The notes under the pieces were generated by a model. It was not told the DNA's origin, did no database searches, and was given only the letters and a program-made list of their open reading frames with translations. Below are positions 44,301 to 54,228 of a stretch of DNA of 64,000 nucleotides, one piece after another (within the stretch, counting starts at the first letter, position 1; each line of letters starts with the position of its first letter). A program made the translations under genes and the position numbers. Location of the stretch: positions 3,906,001 to 3,970,000 of the forward strand of contig JAGTYA010000024.1 of assembly GCA_024291935.2 (NCBI GenBank). Direction: 5' to 3'. Origin of the DNA: Okapia johnstoni. Taxonomy: Eukaryota > Chordata > Mammalia > Artiodactyla > Giraffidae.

Positions 44301-47300
44301 GCAGGGGAATGGAACCCCTGGCTGTGAGGCTCACTCCTCCAGGGCCTGAGGCCAGAGATACTCTCTGGGGCCGCAGAGGAGAGGAGAAAAGTGCTTCAGA
44401 CTATTAACTGCTCACCCTCTGCAGCTGCCTCTCTCCCAACCACCATCTCCTCCCCCCAGTGCCGCCCGTGAACCCCTGGAGCAGTGCTTCTTGAAGCATG
44501 ATCCTTACATCACATGTACTGGAGTCACTTGAGGGCCCATCTTAGCCCTGCTGAATCCAGGGTCTAAAAGTTGAGCACCATGCTCTGCCAGAGAAGTTTG
44601 GCCCTTAAAGTTGCCCCCACTGCCCACAGGGAAGATCCTAGGGGCACTCGACTCCCAAAGGGCCTCTCCAGCTCCTCACCTGCCATTGCCCCTCCCTCCC
44701 ATCAACCCAGACCCCGTGGATTGCTCTGAACACACTCTGTGCCTTTGCCACATGACTTTTCTTTTCCCCATTGTAACTCTTTTGTCATCCTTTCAGACCC
44801 AATTTTAAAAGCCCTTCCTCTGTGAAAATGTGACTGCACGTATTCCAGGCCCTTTGTGAAAATTTTATTTTGCTATTATGTCACTTAATCATCACAGAAA
44901 CCCTGGGAAGTAGGTCCGTTTTAGAAATGGAGGAATCAGTACTGAGAGAATGAAACAGTTTCTCTAAAGTCACACAAGCTAGTAAGGATCAGAGCTTGTT
45001 GCTTCCAGCGGCTGAGCTCTTCTCTGCTGATTGCAGAGACCACGTGTTCCAGAGACTCTTCGCCCCTGCCTATGGCCACCTCTCCACGTCTGGCACAGCA
45101 GCTGTTTTTTTAGGAAAGAGGGTGGGCCCTGTCGGGATTTCCCATCCGAAGAGGTCAGCCTAGTCCCTCAGTCAGGCAGATCTTTTTCCTTTGGGCCTCA
45201 CTCTGGGGACTGAAGGTGGTTTCTGTGCAGTCTCTGATACTGCCTTGTGCCAATGAACCCTTTTTGTGGCCAGTCAACTCAGCAGGTTTACCAATACTCT
45301 GGCTTTTTCCCAAGACAGTCTTCTGTGCTTCTCCGCTTTCATCTGCCACCCTCTCCCCTCACCCCCAGCCCACCATGCAGTCACCTTTCCAAATGAATCA
45401 TCCTTTCTTCCATCTTCTGACGTACACACAAAGCTCGCAGACACACAAAGCTGTTTGAACCACGACAGCAACACTAATAATCAGCAGTTATACAGTCCTT
45501 AGATGGTGCCAGGTGCTGATCTAAGGGTTTTCATGTGTTCATTATATCTTCATAGTAACCTTATGAAGTAGATGCTATTGTGTCCTCATTTCACAGATAA
45601 GAAAACCGAAACACAGAGAACTTTAAGAACTTAGCCAAGGCTGCACACAGGAGAACTGAGACTTGAACCAGGAGGCCAACTCTAGCAGGAGCTGAGCACC
45701 TCTCTTTTCTGTGTCCTGCTGTGCCCCTGGGGATTCAGAGATGAGTTAGGCTTGGATCTTGCCCACAAGTTGCTCCAAGTATAACCTGGAAGGAGTAGGA
45801 ATAAACATGTACGCAGAAGAGTGATCAGGGCTATAGAGTGAAGGGGTATGAAGGAGGGAGGAAGGAGGTCCATCCAGGAATGGAAGAAGAAAGGCTTTAG
45901 GGTAGGAACAGCACTTTTTTTGAGTTTTGAAGTGTGAATGGGAAATGGATGCAAAGAGATGAGGGAGAAGGGGGTGCAGAGAGAACCCAGTGTGTCAGGG
46001 CTCCGCGGAGAGGCTGGGCAGGTCTGGGGAGGAGCAAGTACATTACTGCAGCTCAGTTCACTTCAGTTCAGTTGCTCAGTCATGTCCGACTCTTTGTGAC
46101 CCCAGGGACTACAGCATGCCAGGCCTCCCTGTCCATCACCAACTCCTGGAGTTTACTCAAACTCATGTCCATTGAGTCGGTGATGCCATCCAACCATCTC
46201 ATCCTCTGTCTCCCCCTTCTCCTCCCGCCTTCAATCTTTCCCAGCATCAGGGTCTTTTCCGGTGAGTCAGTTCTTTGCATCAAGTGCATTACTGCAGCTA
46301 GGCTGGCACAAAAGCGTGAGGAGACAGAGTGACAGGTAGACGGGTGGACCACATGATAGGGAAACTGGAATGCTGTTTTAGGGACACTGGACTTGTATTT
46401 TGTAGGCAGTGAGGCACCTTTGGAGAGTTTTGAGTTGAGGGAGGGGGAAACTGGTGAGAACAGAGTGGAATTTTACAAAGATTACTCAGCTACAAGTGCT
46501 GGGTGGTGGAGAGTTGCCGTATGGGGGATTCGGTTAGGATTTGGGGTTTGTTTCAGTCAGGTGAGAGGGGTCTGAATCAGGGCAGGTGCAGTAGGAACAG
46601 GGAGGAGTTGATAGTTGTGTGTGAACTGCCAGCTTTGGGCAGCTCTTTGGATGTGTGGGGTGAGGACGTGTCAGAGATGTCCACAGGGAGGTTCAGAGAT
46701 AAGGACCATTGGAGGCGATGGGGAGGGAGGAACAATGGAGCTCCGTGGCCACCCACACTCTGGTAGGTCCTGATAGGATATGCCTGCTCTCGTGGTGCCA
46801 GGGCAGTCAGAGATGGACCAGACCTGTTTCCTACCGCCGAGAGCTCCCTGCTGCCTGATGCTCAAGAGCTTATCTCTGGGCCATGCGTGTTAGGTGCTCA
46901 GCAAATATTTTTGGGTCCCCAGTCTTAGGGGGAAGAGATGATCCCCCTTCTCAGAGGATTCTTAATCTGACAGGCAAGTCCCTGTTTCTTAAAAACTTAA
47001 AATCAAATAGAGGAGGAGTAGCTGGAGCACTGTAGGAAAAGCCTGAAGGGTTTGTGCAGTAGAATTCAACACATTTACTCAGAAGGTCCTCTTCCATTAG
47101 AGGAAGGGTGTTGTCTTGATGGAAGACAAGGAGGGGGCAGACAGACCTGTGAGGGTTTCAGAGTAGGAAAAACCTGTAGCCAGGGAGGCGCTGAGGCCGG
47201 CCCTTCCCAGCATTTCAGCGAATTGGTCTTGAGACCTGCATCTGACTCTCCTGGTTGGCACCCCTTCCTGCAGGTGGCGTCCCTCCCAATGTGGATCCCG

Positions 47301-49954
47301 AGGCTTACTCCTGGTTCCAGTCAGTGGACTCTGATCACAGTGGCTACATCTCCATCAAGGAGCTGAAGCAGGCCCTGGTCAACTCCAACTGGTCCTCGTT
47401 CAATGATGAGACGTGCCTTATGATGATAAGTGAGTCCTAGCCCTTCCCAATGGGCTCGAGGTGGGGTTGAGCCACCTTCTGTCTGATGGGAGGCAAATGG
47501 AAGGCCGTTCTGAGGAGAATGCTTTTGGCCAGGGAGGATTTCAAGCAGGAAACTGGATTCATGATGAGATATCCTTTAAACTGAGAGCTCTTTTCTTTAG
47601 ATCTTTTCTCAAGTTCTAGACCCGGCTGAGTCACAGGGCCAACTCACTTTCTCATTCTGTGGGATGGGACTACTTGTCCTGGTGGGTGATGGCAGGGAGG
47701 GGGTCAGCCGCCAAGCCTGTGGAGACAATGCAGTTCTGGCAGGGGTGGGGCTGGTACAGCGCTTGATGAGGGTGCATCTTGGGTGCTGGCATCTGGGCCT
47801 CGAGCCTATGGTTCTGTGGAGTTTCCTACTCCAGCCTGGGGGGATGGGCTGCCTGAGTGGTACCTGAGGACCCTGGGCCCTTAATCTTGAAGCCTTCTTT
47901 CCCTTCCCCCGCCAAGACATGTTTGACAAGACAAAGTCAGGCCGCATCGACGTCTACGGTTTCTCTGCCCTGTGGAAGTTCATCCAGCAGTGGAAGAACC
48001 TCTTCCAGCAGTATGACCGCGACTGCTCGGGCACCATTAGCTACACAGAGCTGCAGCAAGGTGAGGGCCTGGCAGGGACTCGGGGCACAGGCACAGGGGA
48101 CCTTTCTCTTTACTCCCTAGGACAGAGCAGGGCCTTCTGACCACCTGGTGTCCAACTGCACTACAAAACGCTGCCCTCAGCACAGGCCCCCTGCCCACCC
48201 CGTCTGTGACCTGGCTGGACAGTAAGCCAAATCCCGGCCAAGGACATGAGCAGGGCTGGACTCTGGCAATGAAATTCCCGGCAGTGCTGGGTGAGACAGG
48301 TCCAGCCAGCAGGGAGCCTTGGGGATGGAAACTCAGCAGCCCAGGGTACTTTAAGGCTGGATGTGTGGCTTGTGTGGCTCTTTCCTCTTGAGTGTCTAGC
48401 GTGCAGAATAGAAAGAGCCCTATAGAGGGGCTCAGAAAGATGGCTTCTATTGCTGGCTCTGCTGGAAGGCCGTTTCCTTCCCAGAGTACTCTAAACGTTG
48501 TAGCTGGGTAAAGTGACATGAGGTCCCAGCTCCAGGTCTGGTTCCAGGTCTGACTCTAGAGGACAGTTGGTTAGTGTGGTTGATAAGAACTGGACAGGGA
48601 GCTTTCCCAGTTGAGAGGGAGAAAGCGTTCCCCAGAGAACCCAGCCCACCTCCCTGGCCATGGATTTCAGTCAGACCGAGGAGCTTGGAGGCAGGGGGAG
48701 AGGGGAGCTCCCTGGTGGGAGAGAAAGGAGATTTGTCCTGAGCACCTACCCTGTTGTCAGGTGATGATCCGGTGATGGATGTTTGTAAGGGTGATACCAT
48801 CACAGGAAAGCTAGTGTTTATTGAATCTTTGCTATGGGCTAGGCACTGGAATAAGCTTTTCTTCTATGTTAACATCATTCTGTCTCCACATGCGATAGGT
48901 ACTGTTTCTTATTCCCCACCCTTAGATGAAGGATCTCTTATTATTACCCTTTTACAGATGAGCAAACTGAGGCTTAGTCTAGGAAGCTTGCCCAAGGGCC
49001 ACGTGGCAAAAGGGGAGCTGAGATAGTAGCCTGAGGGGGTAGATTATACCGAGAGGGGGAAGGGAGCATCCCAGCTGGGATGGGGGGACATGGGGAGTAG
49101 TGTGGAGGCTGCGACCTTGGAACTGCCCTGCAGCCTTACCTGGGGGAGATGGGATGATTTTATTACTTTTAACAAATAACGCTTAGTTTGAGTGTTTATT
49201 ATGTGCCAGGCACTATGCCAAGTCCTTTGCATGATCACCTCCTTTAATCCGTACTAGAACCTACAAGGTAAGTATTATCCCCATTTTAGAGATGGTTAAG
49301 ACAGAGGATTAGCAAGGTTAATAAACTACTTGCAGAGGGGCTGTCTTGACTCCAGAGCAGGCCCTTATAGCCTCAGCTGAGCTGCCTCTGATGTCTGTCG
49401 GCTTGAGGCAGGGTGGCCCAAGAGGGCTCAGGCTTCCGTCTGTAATACAGACAAATCAGAGATGAACATGTACAAACCAGTGTCATTCTGGGACTCTACA
49501 GGCCCCTAAGTAAACAGAGAGCTTGAGAGCAAGCGATGGGGGCCTTCCAGCTCAGGGGAGCACTCAGAGCTCCTGCTGTGTTCCTGCCATGTCGGACGTC
49601 TGTCCCGTTTTCGCTTTGGTGCCAGCCCCCTCGAAGTTCCTGAACTGCTGTGCTCCGTGGAGCTGGTCGATGACAGTGCTCACGGCAGGTTTTTGTGTGT
49701 GCTCTGTGTACCCCTCCTCTCCAGCTCTGTCCCAGATGGGCTACAACCTGAGCCCCCAGTTCACCCAGCTCCTGGTCTCCCGCTACTGCCCACGCTCTGC
49801 CAATCCCGCCATGCAGCTGGATCGCTTCATCCAGGTGTGCACCCAGCTGCAGGTGCTGACCGAGGCCTTCCGGGAGAAGGACACAGCTGTGCAGGGCAGC
49901 ATTCGGCTCAGCTTCGAGGACTTCGTCACCATGACAGCCTCTCGGATGCTATGA
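32370..49954 (+). CDS. PEF1: PEF1 (peflin), complete coding sequence in 5 exons
   Basis: Peflin, a cytosolic penta-EF-hand protein that dimerises with ALG-2 (PDCD6); the pair is known as a calcium-dependent adaptor at ER exit sites and a co-adaptor of CUL3-KLHL12. The five exons join in frame into 287 codons plus a stop, close to the human length. Residues 1-112 are Gly/Pro/Tyr rich with repeated PGGPYG units. Residues 113-287 are the PEF domain. EF1 loop 130-141 ([12 protein letters not shown]) and EF3 loop 197-208 ([12 protein letters not shown]) are canonical; EF2 loop 167-178 ([12 protein letters not shown]) lacks the acidic residue at position 12; EF4 and EF5 are degenerate, as expected for the dimer interface. 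Start chosen as the only ATG giving MASYPYGQ, the family N-terminus. Intron 1 is 10 kb. The gene converges with HCRTR1. Confidence 0.97.
33055..33300 (-). repeat. MIR-like SINE, antisense
   Basis: 'tggctccatcacttagttta', then 'ttaaaatagggccacataat' reads as reversed MIR, in PEF1 intron 1. Confidence 0.6.
33357..33643 (-). mobile_element. CHR SINE with a nested Bov-A
   Basis: CHR element flanked by near-identical 16-base duplications at 33341-33356 and 33644-33659 (one mismatch). Inside it, a Bov-A body occupies 33368-33500, flanked by AATTTATTT (33359-33367) and AATTTACTT (33501-33509). The text beyond the outer duplication resembles MIR. Confidence 0.85.
34116..34386 (-). mobile_element. 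Bov-A2 dimeric SINE, antisense
   Basis: Two Bov-A units in tandem ('agtcgtgtctgactctgtgc' then 'agtcgtatgcgactcttagc'), linked by a 'gaaagtgaaaagtgaaagtg' spacer. Confidence 0.9.
34850..35045 (-). repeat. MIR-like SINE, antisense
   Basis: 'ctgagtctcagtttccttac' and 'aggcaacttggtgcattgc' mark a reversed MIR. Confidence 0.6.
35690..36980 (+). repeat. Ancient dispersed repeat, split by RPL10 copy
   Basis: Left part 35690-36152 ('aagcaagagcccagtattgt', 'gggctttatgtgcc', 'gctattgaagtaatctagat'), right part from 36699 ('tatctaggtgagagaacagt', 'gagcaggtttggatgaa'). The two parts run on in family order once the pseudogene is removed. Confidence 0.6.
36153..36698 (+). pseudogene. RPL10: RPL10 processed pseudogene
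   Basis: Intronless, broken copy of ribosomal protein L10 (uL16) mRNA in PEF1 intron 1, same strand as PEF1. The 3' half is clear: a stretch decoding to [18 protein letters not shown], then [10 protein letters not shown], a stop in place of the next Lys, later PNRGPLD followed by another stop, then the RPL10-type 3' end with AATAAA and an A8 tail at 36691-36698. Flanks GTAATCTAGATGA (36140-36152) and GTTATCTAGGTGA (36699-36711) look like a target-site duplication with two differences. The 5' end is poorly matched; the length suggests that about 250-300 bases of the coding region are deleted. Not expected to make protein. Confidence 0.88.
37308..37518 (+). mobile_element. Bov-tA SINE
   Basis: Head 'gcttcctcggcgactcagtg', body to 'ggacacgactgaagcaacct'. 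Flanked by GAGCTCCCCACT (37296-37307) and GAGTTCCCCACC (37519-37530), a 10/12 target-site duplication. Confidence 0.9.
37880..38030 (-). repeat. MIR-like SINE, antisense
   Basis: 'ttttctcatctgtaaaatgg' followed by 'ttacctcataggacag', characteristic of reversed MIR. Confidence 0.75.
38106..38312 (+). mobile_element. BovB/ART2A-like element
   Basis: 'accctgatgctgggaaagat', 'gatggcatcactgactcagt' and 'tggacatgacttagcaactg'. Flanked by GGATTAGTTT (38096-38105) and GGGTTAGTTT (38313-38322). Confidence 0.82.
38379..38396 (+). repeat. Poly(T) tract
   Basis: Long T-run without a recognisable SINE body downstream. Followed by about 1.7 kb (38.4-40.1 kb) in which I see only faint L2-like text. Confidence 0.7.
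40180..40441 (-). mobile_element. CHR-type SINE, antisense
   Basis: 'tttttggttgtgctaggtat' to 'actggaccaccagggaagtc', reversed CHR with the tRNA-like head at the right end. Confidence 0.88.
41655..41860 (+). repeat. MIR-like SINE, sense
   Basis: 'actactactaatagttaacg', 'aggtttagagaggctaagtc', 'aatggcagaaccccaacttg'; near the right end of PEF1 intron 1. Confidence 0.7.
42486..42795 (+). CDS. PEF1: PEF1 exon 2 (310 bp)
   Basis: Acceptor ttcttgcag, donor gtgagt. Encodes the low-complexity Gly/Pro/Tyr N-terminal domain (residues 9-111 plus one base), with PGGPYG-type units at [20 protein letters not shown] and [11 protein letters not shown]. Confidence 0.96.
43440..43680 (-). repeat. MIR-like SINE, antisense
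   Basis: 'cacatctgtaaaatgggtaa' and 'gtgtctggcacgtggaagg', reversed MIR in PEF1 intron 2. Confidence 0.7.
44830..45010 (+). repeat. MIR-like SINE, sense
   Basis: 'catcacagaaaccctgggaa' and 'agtcacacaagctagtaagg'. Confidence 0.65.
45470..45690 (+). repeat. MIR-like SINE, sense
   Basis: 'gtcctcatttcacagataag' and 'ggagaactgagacttgaacc'. Confidence 0.7.
45710..46760 (+). repeat. Ancient dispersed repeat, interrupted
   Basis: Segments before 46053 and after 46281 follow the family order ('aagaaaggctttagggtagg', later 'gagttgatagttgtgtgtga', 'ttgggcagctctttggatgt'). Interrupted by an ART2A-like insert. Confidence 0.55.
46054..46280 (-). mobile_element. BovB/ART2A-like element with target-site duplication
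   Basis: 'tcagttgctcagtcatgtcc' to 'cagcatcagggtcttttccg', reverse orientation. Flanked by 19-base copies CAAGTACATTACTGCAGCT (46035-46053) and CAAGTGCATTACTGCAGCT (46281-46299). Confidence 0.92.
47274..47429 (+). CDS. PEF1: PEF1 exon 3 (156 bp)
   Basis: Acceptor ttcctgcag, donor gtgagt. Encodes residues 112-163, including the complete canonical EF1 loop and its exiting helix. Phase 1 at both ends. Confidence 0.97.
47917..48060 (+). CDS. PEF1: PEF1 exon 4 (144 bp)
   Basis: Acceptor cgccaag, donor gtgagg. Encodes EF2 (noncanonical) and EF3, residues 164-211. Cys200 sits at loop position 4 of EF3. Confidence 0.97.
48805..49030 (+). repeat. MIR-like SINE, sense
   Basis: 'ttattaccc ttttacagatg agc' and 'gcccaagggccacgtggc' in PEF1 intron 4; a second MIR follows. 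Confidence 0.7.
49160..49390 (+). repeat. MIR-like SINE, sense
   Basis: 'gtttattatgtgccaggcac' to 'tgactccagagcaggccc', in tandem with the MIR before it. Confidence 0.75.
49725..49954 (+). CDS. PEF1: PEF1 exon 5 (230 coding bp)
   Basis: Acceptor ctctccag. Encodes [13 protein letters not shown] onward through EF4, EF5 and the C-terminus MTASRML; TGA at 49952-49954. Confidence 0.97.
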
Positions 49955-50765
49955 CCAGCCCACCCGCAGAGTGGGGAGCACACCAGGCGACGATGTTTCC
50001 TGGCTTCTAGGGTGGGAGGAGCATGTGGGCCTCTCTTCCTTTCCTGCCCCTTCTAGAAAAAGAATTCTCCCTTGCATGATGCAGCAGTGTTCCCAAAAAG
50101 TGCTGGGAGTCTGTGTCATGGCCACCAAGTAGTGGGGGCCTCAGCAGAGGCCACACAGGTAGGGGCCTGACCGAGGAGAGGACTGGAATTTGAATTTCCT
50201 CACATCCCTGAGCATTTAAATGGCACATCTCTTATGGCACATCCTTGCGTCAGTTGCAAGAGACGTGAGTCACAGTTGTGGAGTTAGTGTCCAGTTGGCT
50301 GGCTCTGGCCTCTAGCTTTTCCTTCTGTGCCCTGACGCCAGTGGTAAGTATTTGTCAGCCTCTTACCATTAGCACCTGCATTCCCTTGCCCGTGCTGTCT
50401 TGTCAAATGAACCCCATTTCTGCCAAGCAGAATCTGACTGGGGTAGGGGTGAAAGATCTGCTCATGGGACCAGTGGTTTGGATTTCACGCCCACAAGGCC
50501 ATGTGTGGTTGACTTCTAGCTGCCCAGGGGTTGTCCCTGCTCAGGGAACTTGGGCCGTCTGTCCTCTGGGCACCTTTGGCCAGGCTACCCCTCTGCAGCT
50601 TGGACCCCTCACTTGCCTGCGTTGTCTGCTTGGGAACAGTCCCCAGTTGCCACCTCCCACTGCCAATGCTTTTTTTATTTGTAGTTTTTTTTCATTTGGG
50701 GCCAAAAATTTCAGTGAACACCATAAGCTTCAATATAAGAATAAAATTCTGGAGTTCCATGTTTT
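49955..50765 (+). other. PEF1: PEF1 3' UTR (approximate end)
   Basis: About 800 bases from the stop to the first good polyadenylation signal. A 225-codon open frame across 50278-50955 is not coding-like. Confidence 0.65.
50740..50745 (+). terminator. PEF1: Polyadenylation signal of PEF1
   Basis: AATAAA, about 790 bases after the stop, followed within 25 bases by G/T-rich sequence (ggagttccatgtttttc). Confidence 0.7.
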
Positions 50766-50856
50766 TCACCACACCTTCCCAGTTAAAGTTCCACATGTGT
50801 ATCCATTTAGTCACTCATTTACTTCACTCAACAAATATTTAAGTACATATTATATC

Positions 50857-51264
50857 CAGTGGTCCCCAGCCTTTTTGGCACCAGACATGGGTCTCGTGGA
50901 AGACAATTTTCTCCTGGGTGAGGGAGTGGGGAGGGAATGGTTTCAGGACGATTAAAGTGCATTACATTTATTGTGCACTTTATTATTATTGGGCTTCCCT
51001 GGTGGCTCAGAGGATAAAGCATCTGCCTGCAATGCAGAGACCCAGGTTCGATCCCTCAGTTGGGAAGATTCCCTGGAGAAGGAAATAGCAACCCACTCCA
51101 GTATTCTTGCCTGGAGAATCCCATGGACGGAGGAGCCTGGTAGGCTACAGTCTATGGGGTCGCAAAGAGTCGCACATGACTGAGCGACTTCACTTTCACT
51201 TTCTTATTCCATCAGCTCCACCTCAGACCATAAGGCATTAGATCCTGGAGGTTGGGGACCCCTG
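50857..51264. mobile_element. hAT-like DNA transposon remnant
   Basis: Ends CAGTGGTCCCCAGCC and GGTTGGGGACCCCTG are imperfect inverted repeats of the hAT/Charlie type. Internal 'gtggaagacaattttctcct' and 'gcattacatttattgtgcac' fit a common mammalian fossil. No clear 8-base flank duplication. Split by a Bov-tA at about 50991-51204. Confidence 0.6.
50991..51204 (+). mobile_element. Bov-tA SINE inside the hAT-like remnant
   Basis: 'gggcttccctggtggctcag' head, 'ggttcgatccctcagttggg', body to 'cgcacatgactgagcgactt'. Confidence 0.92.
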
Positions 51265-53340
51265 CTGTGTACCATGCTGTGCAGAAAGAAACAGCTCAAA
51301 GGGCGTGGCCTTCATGGGGCTGCTGTCACTTACCTGGGTGAAGTTAAGTGTCTGGGCCTGCCCGGTTCAGTCCAAGGGGCTGACTGTGTTGTATAACGGT
51401 TTTAGGGCCGGCATTCTGGGCTACAAGTGGCCACCCCAGACTTCTCACAGTATGGCCTTTTATCATCTCAAGCCCCAGTTTTATCTTCCAGACAAACTGC
51501 ATTTATGAAGTCTTAACTTTCCCCCCATTTTTATTAAGCACAAACATCTGTACTTACCAGCTGGATCTTCAGCATGATAATCAGCCTATGCCAAATGTCT
51601 ATAGTGATCTGACAAAATCTCAATCAAAAGCCAAGACACCAGACATTCTGGCTTGCTGGGGAGACTCGATGATGGGTAGTGGCAAGCTAATCCTTTCCCT
51701 CTGGGGGGTGAAGATAAGCAAGCCAGGCTCTCCTCCATGCTTGGTTGGGGAAGTGGCTCAGTGAGGCCGGCAGGTGTGTCAGGCTGAGCCAGTTCAGCCC
51801 CATTCTCCTCTGGCTGCTGCTGTGCTGGAATGCTCGAGTTAGATGGAGTCCAGTTCCCAGAGGCCAGTCCCCACCTGGAGCTAGAACCCCCTCCGTTTAT
51901 TCCACTGTCAGTCTGGCCTCTGCTTGCCAACCTCTAAAGACAATTCAGTGCCTTTCCAGGCAGCCCATTTCCTCCTTGACTAATAGGGACTTCTTCCTGA
52001 AGTGGATCCCACATCCTACCACCTTGGAAACATCACCCATTGGCTATGGTTTTCTCTCTTGGGCCACCCAGAACCTGTTTCACCCTCTCAGCATGCCAGC
52101 CCCCTAGGTAGCTGAAACCTGTCACTGCATTTCCCCCCAGGGCCTCCCTTCCCTAGGTCACATTGTGCTGGGCTCCTTAGAAGCTCTTCACTGAGCTTCA
52201 TCCCTGGTGACCTCTGAATTATCCGAGGCCCCCAGAACGGAGGCCCGAGGCCCACCACGGTGCTGGGCTCAACCAGCAGAGAGTTGGGTAGAAATGCAGA
52301 CATTAGGGGAAGCTTCTGTTGTTTCTTTGCTCCACTCTGAGCCATGTGCCTACTGAAACCCTCGTGTGGAACAGTGCCAGTCATGTGCTGTCACCCTCAC
52401 GCTCAGCTGGGACTGAGGAGCCCAGGACCTGGCTGCGTCCTTACGGTCATGGTTGGTTCTAGGCTCGAGGGCCAGCCCTTACACCTCATTCTACCACACC
52501 GCCCCTCCAAGCCTGGCTGCAAACTTGACAAACAACTTTGGATCCCAAGGCCAGAGGGAGGGGAGTGGAGAATGCGTGGGACACCCCATCCCCCCTGGCA
52601 ACGACTCATAGGAGCTGGACTGGTGAGTTCTCTGGAGAGCGGGATGACAGGCACAGACCACTCCCTCCACCTGCTCTGCCTACCAGGAGGGGTGCTGACG
52701 CGTTCCTGGGCTGGGTCCCTGGCAGGAGCTGCATTTTGCCCCATTTTCTGATGGGCAAGGTCATTAATCAGGTTAAGCAGAGCTGGCGGTGCGCAGGGCT
52801 GAGCCAGCCTCTGCCAGCTGTCTGCTGCTCCTCCCAGCAGAGGGCCCTTCAGAAGGCGTCCCACCTCCTGCTCTGGCCGTGAGGATCAGGGCCTCCAGCC
52901 GCCTTCTAATCATCTGGTAGCAGATGGAGCCTGTTGAGCCCAGTCTCGGGCTTTCTCTTTTTATTCGGTGAGTTCACAGAAAAGAAGTGCAAGCCCTGAT
53001 CTCCAAGAAAGTGAAGATAATGGCAAACCAGTTAACCCTGCTGTCTGCCCACCTGCCCACCCCCTCACCTTCCACAGGCTCCTGAGCCCAGGAGCTGACA
53101 GATGTCACAACTGAGGTCCTGGCACCAGGATCGGCGCCGCATGAGGGAGCAGCAGCCTGTGAGCTCTGAGGCCTGGCCAGGAGCCATTTGGGATCCAGTG
53201 TGTCGGGGTCAAGAAGCAGGAGGAGTCAGCAGAGAGCTGCCTTCCAGCGCTGCCTTGACTCCCCCTCCTCCCCCAGCCTCCCCAGCTTCTCACTTCCTAC
53301 CTTCTCCCTCCTAACCTAAGAAGCCCAGATTTTGTGCAAT
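51265..53340. other. Convergent intergenic region, PEF1 to HCRTR1
   Basis: No exon-like frame on either strand and no repeat I can name with confidence. May include part of the HCRTR1 3' UTR if the distal polyadenylation signal is used. Confidence 0.5.
52960..52965 (-). terminator. HCRTR1: Candidate distal polyadenylation signal of HCRTR1
   Basis: AATAAA on the minus strand, about 1.07 kb past the stop. Confidence 0.35.
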
Positions 53341-53371
53341 AACAAGGAAATGGAACAGTCAGTACCAGGCT

Positions 53372-53377
53372 TTTAAT
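53372..53377 (-). terminator. HCRTR1: Candidate proximal polyadenylation signal of HCRTR1
   Basis: ATTAAA on the minus strand, about 0.66 kb past the stop, followed by a T/G-rich stretch (ccttgttattg). Confidence 0.45.
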
Positions 53378-53484
53378 GACAGTTGCTTCAGGTTGCTAGC
53401 CTCCCTGCCAAATGGCCACATGGAGAGTGTTCTATGACACCATGCAATCAGCGGGGTCCAATCTGTGGTGTGTGCACTTGGCAC

Positions 53485-53508
53485 CTGGTGGGGGGCGGGG
53501 GGGGGGTG
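53485..53508 (+). repeat. G-run (possible G-quadruplex)
   Basis: GGTGGGGGGCGGGGGGGGGG type tract, within the presumed HCRTR1 3' UTR, C-rich on the transcript strand. Confidence 0.6.
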
Positions 53509-53754
53509 TTTTCCCACCAGAGAGGAGCTGGGCTCAGATCAGTTCACATGGGCCTCAAGGAGCGGCTGCCAAGTGCAGTCTGGGCTTTAGGGAGCCCCTG
53601 GACCAGATGGAAATGCCTGCCGAGACCCTTAAAGCAGACTCCAGGGAAGACCTGTAATTGGGTAGGAGAAGGTCTTTGGGAGGAGGGCCAAGCTCTGGAA
53701 GGATTATGATGATGGATGGTACCGTGGGGTATGGCCAAGTGAGAGAGGGGAGAC

Positions 53755-53930
53755 GATAATCTTGTCTAACGCTTTGCAGTTTACAGAGGACTTTCCACTT
53801 ATCCTGAGTGCGCTTAGTCCTCGCATCCGTCCCTTGTAGGGGACAGAGTTGAGAGAAAGGAAGTGACACTGCCCGGAGGCAAACAGGCAGAAAACCAGGA
53901 GTGGAGCCCCGGGTGGCCTCACACTGCAAC
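53755..53930 (+). repeat. MIR-like SINE
   Basis: 'tttgcagtttacagaggact' to 'aaaaccaggagtggagcccc', just past the HCRTR1 stop, in its presumed 3' UTR. Confidence 0.55.
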
Positions 53931-54037
53931 CAGCCGTCTTTCTGTGAGGCGTGGGGGCTGGTCCCCCAGGAGCCAGAGGGGCAGCCCGGGCAGAGGACAG
54001 GTCGCACCCCCCCTAGAGCCACCAGCACAACCCTCGC

Positions 54038-54228
54038 TCAGGGCAGCACCGTCGTGACGCTGGTGAGCAGCACGTGCTCCGAGACTTTGGAGACGGAGCA
54101 CCGGCTCTGCGAGGACAGGGACTTGTGGCTGGCAGAGGAGCGAGGGCTGGGGGCCTTCAGAGAGGCACAGGGACCCAGGCCAGGCAGGCAGCAGGAGAAG
54201 GCAGCCTTAAACTGCTCCCGGAACTTGC
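54038..54228 (-). CDS. HCRTR1: HCRTR1 coding exon 7 (191 bp with stop)
   Basis: Residues 363-425: helix 8 GKFREQFKAAF, CC palmitoylation candidates, a Ser-rich tail (SPRSSASHKSLSSQSR) and the end TSVTTVLP. Acceptor caaccaag, TGA at 54040-54038. Confidence 0.97.

Noticed and set aside
50278..50955. 225-codon open frame on the plus strand
   Set aside because: It covers the PEF1 3' UTR and part of a transposon fossil; composition is not protein-like and no start context or homology is seen.
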